64,000 nucleotides of DNA from Cytobacillus sp. NJ13 (GTDB lineage: Bacteria; Bacillota; Bacilli; Bacillales; Cytobacillaceae), in the NCBI GenBank assembly GCA_030348385.1, contig JAUCFP010000006.1, forward strand, positions 5,049,501-5,113,500. Direction: 5' to 3'. This document shows positions 60,198 to 64,000 of the stretch, one piece after another. Made by a program: the position numbers and the translations under genes. The notes under the pieces are model-generated. The model saw nothing but the letters and a program-made list of their open reading frames with translations. It had not been told where the DNA came from and did not search any database. Positions within the stretch are counted from its first letter, which is position 1; every line of letters begins with the position of its first letter.

Positions 60198-60211
60198 GGA
60201 GATGAAGCTGA

Positions 60212-60589
60212 ATGAATCGTGAAAAAGTACTGGTGCAAATGACAGAACAGCTGCTTGAATATATGGAAATCTCAGACGGCAGGTTTAAAAAGGTGAAGGA
60301 ATCAGGTGAAAAGGGTGATTTTTATAATGAAGTCAAACCTTTTGCTGATGACGTTAAATCCATAAATGATAGATGGAAAGAAGAAGCCCTGAAGTGGATT
60401 GGCATTCATAACCCCCGAAATCTTTATCCACAGCAGATTGAATCTGCTGCTGAACATATTGAAATGGTTTCCATTCAGGCATTTTTCCCTGAAACAAGCA
60501 AAACCAGGTTCATTAATTATGTTAATTCCGCCGAGTATGTCCTAAAGCAATTGTTAAAATTAGTAGGTGAAGAAAAAAAGGGAACCTGA
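60212..60589 (+). CDS. yppE: YppE family protein (DUF1798)
   Basis: 125 residues, helical, with MTEQLLEYMEISDGRFKKVKESG, FYNEVKPFADDV and INDRWKEEALKWI matching the YppE family, known as a four-helix-bundle protein of unknown function. ATG 60212 follows TTTTGGAGATGAAGCTGA. Convergent with yppF across a shared terminator. Confidence 0.88.
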   Translation: MNREKVLVQMTEQLLEYMEISDGRFKKVKESGEKGDFYNEVKPFADDVKSINDRWKEEALKWIGIHNPRNLYPQQIESAAEHIEMVSIQAFFPETSKTRFINYVNSAEYVLKQLLKLVGEEKKGT

Positions 60590-60608
60590 AATAGGGTCCC
60601 TTTTTTTG
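60573..60608. terminator. Bidirectional terminator yppE/yppF
   Basis: AAAGGGAACCT and AGGGTCCCTTT pair with one mismatch; A-run before and T-run after suit both strands. Confidence 0.85.
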
Positions 60609-60614
60609 AATTTC

Positions 60615-60830
60615 TTATGCATTTACTGAATCCTGGAGGGTGTTATCTTTGTAGCTTTCCGGAACGGCCGCTCCTTGAGCTTCAAGCTCACGAACGAGAT
60701 TTCGATAATCTGTACTGGAAATTTCATTATGGATATAGGCCTTTTTAGCAAAATCCAATAATTCATTAACATTTTCAGGAGTGTACTCCCGCAGCTGATG
60801 AAACTTCATTTTTAGTTCGTGAACATTCAT
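60615..60830 (-). CDS. yppF: YppF family protein
   Basis: 71 residues starting MNVHELKMKFHQLREYTPEN, with VNELLDFAKKAYIHNEIS and YRNLVRELEAQGA typical of YppF. The frame opens 35 codons earlier, but ATG 60830 follows GGAGG. Function unknown; soluble and helical. Confidence 0.88.
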   Translation of the reverse strand: MNVHELKMKFHQLREYTPENVNELLDFAKKAYIHNEISSTDYRNLVRELEAQGAAVPESYKDNTLQDSVNA

Positions 60831-61042
60831 GATATTGCCTCCTCTGAATATAGATTCGCGGAGAAATTCGTTCCCCGCAGCCCGGTAAATGAAAAAGGGG
60901 GACAAGAAACTGTTTTGTTTTTTATATCCTATCATGAAAATTTATTTTTCATCGTTTTTAAAAAAATCAAACTTCCGACAGCATTCTTCATAGTTAGACA
61001 AAAACGGAAACCGCTTCCATTTTAAATGTTATTGATTCTTTC

Positions 61043-61070
61043 ACATTCTGGGAAAATCTTTCATATAGTA
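61043..61070 (+). promoter_or_regulatory. Sigma-K-type promoter of yppG
   Basis: AC (61043-61044), exactly 17 nt, then CATATAGTA (61062-61070), a full match to AC-N17-CATANNNTA. It would start transcripts about 70 nt before the yppG ATG, in the late mother cell. Confidence 0.65.
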
Positions 61071-61150
61071 TATTGGTGATAATAAGAACGTTTTTACCTG
61101 TAATTATCGCTAATATACTTATATTTTTTGAATGGGGAGGATGTTTGCCC

Positions 61151-61720
61151 ATGTTTGGCCGAGTAATGAAAAGAGCGAACCATCTGCAGCCATACGGCCA
61201 TTTAAATCAAAATATTTACATTGATCCATTTTATATGGGGACGAATGGCCAATATTATTTGAGGCAGCAGCCAATGCAGAATTATAATAATTCTGCTGGA
61301 CAGTATAGCCCTTATTATTTGCCTTATAATATGGAATATCATCAGCCGCCTCAGATGGCAGGATTGCAGCAAAGTTATTCACAACAGCCCTATCAGCAGC
61401 ATAATTATGGCCCAGGATATTACCCGCAGCCCGGTTCGAAAAATGCTGGTGTTTTTCAAAACCCATTAGAATCTGAAGATTATTATGGAACTCAAGCAAA
61501 CAAGTCCGCTGCACAGCAAATGCCGTATATGAATCCGTATCCGAAACAATCATTCATTCCTAAGCAGCCATCCGGAGTGCAAAGCATTATGAATTCCTTT
61601 AAAGCCCAGGATGGTTCGCTTGATCTTAATAAAATGGTGGACACCGCAGGCCAGATGATGTCTGCTGTAACGCAAGTATCATCAATGGTAAAAGGGATTG
61701 GCGGAATATTTAAAGCTTAA
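61151..61720 (+). CDS. yppG: YppG, spore coat-type protein
   Basis: 189 residues from ATG 61151 behind GGGGAGG. The first two thirds are low complexity, rich in Tyr, Gln, Pro, Asn and Gly (YYLRQQPMQNYNN, QQSYSQQPYQQHNYGPGYY), as in coat proteins. The C-terminus (about 140-189) is the conserved YppG domain with SIMNSFKAQDGSLDLNKMVD. The sigma-K-like promoter upstream supports late coat or outer-layer deposition. Tyr and Gln could be cross-linked. Confidence 0.85.
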   Translation: MFGRVMKRANHLQPYGHLNQNIYIDPFYMGTNGQYYLRQQPMQNYNNSAGQYSPYYLPYNMEYHQPPQMAGLQQSYSQQPYQQHNYGPGYYPQPGSKNAGVFQNPLESEDYYGTQANKSAAQQMPYMNPYPKQSFIPKQPSGVQSIMNSFKAQDGSLDLNKMVDTAGQMMSAVTQVSSMVKGIGGIFKA

Positions 61721-61728
61721 CTGATCAT

Positions 61729-61752
61729 GGCCGAATAGGCCTTTTTTTTTAT
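61729..61752 (+). terminator. Terminator of yppG
   Basis: ATGGCC, GAATA, GGCC then eight T. The next 200 nt before the permease gene are very AT-rich and show no gene. Confidence 0.8.
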
Positions 61753-61959
61753 CTTTGATTTTAGGGGCATGGAATTATATATAAAAATCAGACTTGAAAA
61801 AAAATTAAATATATTTAAAAATAAAATAACCGGTCTATTTTTTGCGATTCCCATTATATAGGAATTATTAACCAGGAAAATTTAATTGTATGATTGACAA
61901 AATTTAGATAAAGGTGAAAAAATAGAAAAATGACTTATGGTCATTAAAGGGGGATTTGT

Positions 61960-62823
61960 ATGGTTCGTGCTCTGCAGCAAATAGTTATCATATTTATATT
62001 AATTTTGCTTCTTGCGGCATTGCCAAAAATTATTTCTGTTGATCCATCAAGCGGGAGTCTTGATTGGAGCTTTGAAAGTTTACCGCAGATTTATGGAGAT
62101 TTTATTACGGAAGTAAGCGGGGGCAGCCTGGGTACCTATCAGCTTGGCCGGCAAACGCGTCCTATAGCAGAAGATATAGCTGATAACTTTTTTACCAGTT
62201 TGCTAATTGTATTGATTGCTGTGAATGCTTCCTTGGTTATAAGTCTTATTTTCGGGGTATTTGTCAGCCGTTTCAGGCTTACTAAGCTTTTTGGGGCATT
62301 CTTAAATATCCTTGCGTCCATACCCGACTTTATTATCATTGTGATGTCTATGATTCTTGCCGTTAAAATATATAAGATGACGGGAATCAGAGTGATTTCA
62401 CTCAGGCCGGATGGAGGAGCCCTTAACACCTGGTTTCCCACAGTGCTAGCAAGCTTAGCTCCAACACTATATTTATTTAAGCTTGTCTCGGTAAAATATT
62501 ATCAAACAAGCGGGGAGGACTATATTAAGACTGCAGTTGCTAAAGGAATGGGCTTGAATTACATAAATTTTCAGCATGTATTTAAAAATTTAGAGCCATT
62601 TATTAAATCTGAGCTAATCAAAGTGATTTCCCTGGCCATCGGCAATCTCTTCATTATTGAACATATTATGAATGTTTCCGGCATAACTAAATTTATTTTT
62701 CAGAGCCATGAGGTCCAGCCGATTGCAATTGGCTTGTTTGCTATGCTTTTGATTTCTCTAATTGTCTATATTTCTAACAGGCTCATATTCTATCTGTTTA
62801 AACGGGGTTTTATCTATGAATAA
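61960..62823 (+). CDS. Opp/Dpp-type ABC transporter permease (OppB-like)
   Basis: 287 residues with an N-terminal membrane helix, a short extracytoplasmic loop of about 50 residues and five further helices. The cytoplasmic EAA-type loop (YIKTAVAKGMGLNYINFQHVF, about 187-207) contacts the ATPase. Family members import peptides, nickel or similar. ATG 61960 follows AAAGGGGGATTTGT. It overlaps the next permease by 8 nt. No substrate-binding lipoprotein gene lies upstream in the window. Confidence 0.85.
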   Translation: MVRALQQIVIIFILILLLAALPKIISVDPSSGSLDWSFESLPQIYGDFITEVSGGSLGTYQLGRQTRPIAEDIADNFFTSLLIVLIAVNASLVISLIFGVFVSRFRLTKLFGAFLNILASIPDFIIIVMSMILAVKIYKMTGIRVISLRPDGGALNTWFPTVLASLAPTLYLFKLVSVKYYQTSGEDYIKTAVAKGMGLNYINFQHVFKNLEPFIKSELIKVISLAIGNLFIIEHIMNVSGITKFIFQSHEVQPIAIGLFAMLLISLIVYISNRLIFYLFKRGFIYE

Positions 62824-64000
62824 GCTGCTAAAAATAAATTACTCCTTGATTATCGGAATTCTTATGGTTGCAGGCCTGCTTTTTTTCAGCATATTTGGGC
62901 CTATTCTTGCACCGCATTCATTGACTTCAGCATTGGAAACACAATATACAAACGGGAAGGTTTTGGCTCCGCCATTGGAGCCCTTTGAATCATCCTCCTA
63001 TCCGCTTGGAACTGACAAATGGGGCTACGATCTTTTGTCCATGATTTTATTTGGATTAAGATACACTGTCTTTATTGCAGCTGCTGTTACGATCATTAAA
63101 ATGGCTTTCGGAACAATCATCGGTTTGTATGCTGGCACCTTGAAAAGGACACCTGGCTGGCTAATTGCTTTCGAAAATGCATGGAGCTATGTTCCGCTGT
63201 TTCTGATCCTGTATTTTTTCCTGGCACCAATAAGCTTCAACAGCAGCCTTAAGCAAAATGTATTAATACTCTACTTTATAGTTATTGCATCAATCATCAG
63301 CATTCCTAGCATTGTATCATCTGTAAGGCTTAAAACCGCTGAATTAAATAAGTCCGTTTATATTGAAGCGGCAAAAGCACTGGGAGCTGGAAAAAACCGT
63401 TTAATCTGGAGGCATATTTTCCCTCAGTTAAAGGAAACTTTCCTTGTTATGTTTATACTTGAAATTGTGTATGTGATCGCTCTTATGGGCCAGCTGGCGC
63501 TTTTGAATATTTTTGTTGGCGGAACCATTATGAGATTTGACCCCATCATTTACCTATCAGCTACAAAAGAGCTGTCAGGTCTTGTTGGGCAGGCAAGATT
63601 GAATATCTATGGAAACACTCATATATTAGTTGCGCCACTTACGGTCCTTTTATTTACAACAGTATCCTTCAGCCTGCTGGCAAATGGATTGAAGAATCGA
63701 TTTCAGTCAAATTATCAGCGTACACCGTGGATTAAGACAGGGCATGAACCGTTAATTCAGCCTTCCAGAAAACAATATGGCCGAAAAAAGCAATTTTGGT
63801 CATTTTCTGCTCATAAAGCAGCCTTTTCTGTATTAGTCATTGCTTTTGCTGGTGCTGGGATCTATGTAACTGCCGCAAAAGACGCCAATATTGGAGTTAA
63901 AAGCGGGAGCCGCGCGGATTACAACATTGATCTGGAAATGAATGGGGAAGGCTATTTCACTGCCAATGCAAATATCCAATTGAAAAACCAATCAAATGAA
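62816..64000 (+). CDS. Opp-type permease with C-terminal extension resembling M1 aminopeptidase (3' end outside window)
   Basis: My own translation from ATG 62816 stays open to the window end (395 codons). Residues 1-300 are an OppC/DppC-like permease: first helix SLIIGILMVAGLLFFSIFGP, GTDKWGYDLLSMILFG, then the EAA loop YIEAAKALGAGKNRLIWRHIF (read with short gap). After about 300 comes a basic linker, an extra membrane helix (FSVLVIAFAGAGIYVTAA, near 340) and then YNIDLEMNGEGYFTANANIQ, which resembles the first strands of M1 metallopeptidase N-domains. Ordinary OppC proteins stop near 300. No stop codon or ribosome site separates the two parts. Confidence 0.7.
   Translation, partial: MNKLLKINYSLIIGILMVAGLLFFSIFGPILAPHSLTSALETQYTNGKVLAPPLEPFESSSYPLGTDKWGYDLLSMILFGLRYTVFIAAAVTIIKMAFGTIIGLYAGTLKRTPGWLIAFENAWSYVPLFLILYFFLAPISFNSSLKQNVLILYFIVIASIISIPSIVSSVRLKTAELNKSVYIEAAKALGAGKNRLIWRHIFPQLKETFLVMFILEIVYVIALMGQLALLNIFVGGTIMRFDPIIYLSATKELSGLVGQARLNIYGNTHILVAPLTVLLFTTVSFSLLANGLKNRFQSNYQRTPWIKTGHEPLIQPSRKQYGRKKQFWSFSAHKAAFSVLVIAFAGAGIYVTAAKDANIGVKSGSRADYNIDLEMNGEGYFTANANIQLKNQSNE

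Overview
The window is a chromosomal segment of a low-GC, endospore-forming Bacillaceae. Gene content and order closely follow the Bacillus subtilis ypeB-cmk-der-spoIVA-hbs-aro-qcr-dapB-birA-panBCD-dinG-asnS-ponA-yppG region. Sporulation genes (spoIVA, ypeB, ypjB, sspM, yppG), menaquinone and bacillithiol genes and strong GGAGG ribosome sites all fit. Several family-specific differences, and one dispersed repeat family seen six times, suggest a relative of Cytobacillus/Mesobacillus rather than B. subtilis itself; the genus is an inference from memory only.

Layout. 1-6.2 kb: 3' end of germination gene ypeB, c-di-GMP receptor motI, ypfB, cmk, an acyltransferase, the S1-domain protein gene and type 2 IPP isomerase. 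6.3-9.1 kb: ypzI and the yphA/YIEGIA/capping-subunit genes, bracketed by two ~0.4 kb highly structured direct repeats. 9.3-14.8 kb: der, gpsA, yphE, yphF, spoIVA. 15.1-21 kb: hbs, folE, mtrB, hepS-menH-hepT, ndk, cheR. 21.2-27.6 kb: the aromatic supraoperon aroF-aroB-aroH-hisC-tyrA-aroE, without the trp genes that sit between aroH and hisC in B. subtilis. 27.7-36.7 kb: an unrecognised amidohydrolase-like gene, ypiA, ypiB, ypiF, qcrABC, ypjA, ypjB, a YugP-type zinc peptidase and reverse-strand ypjC. 36.9-44.9 kb: ypjD, dapB, mgsA, bshB1, bshA, cca, birA, panB, panC, panD. 45.1-54.8 kb: dinG, a degenerate metallo-beta-lactamase-like protein gene, ypmA, ypmB, aspB, asnS, dnaD, nth, ypoC. 54.9-61.7 kb: reverse-strand ponA and recU, then yppC, sspM, a small coiled-coil gene, yppE, yppF and yppG. 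62-64 kb: two Opp/Dpp-type permease genes; the second continues past the window edge and appears fused to an M1-aminopeptidase-like domain.

The genes mainly serve isoprenoid/menaquinone and aromatic amino acid supply, the bc-type respiratory complex, lysine, biotin, pantothenate and bacillithiol cofactor chemistry, ribosome and DNA maintenance, and spore morphogenesis. No rRNA, tRNA, CRISPR array, prophage or insertion sequence was seen. The most unusual features are the structured repeat family with compensatory base changes, the permease-peptidase fusion at the right edge, the loss of trp genes beside a retained TRAP gene, and two degenerate enzyme-like proteins of unknown role.
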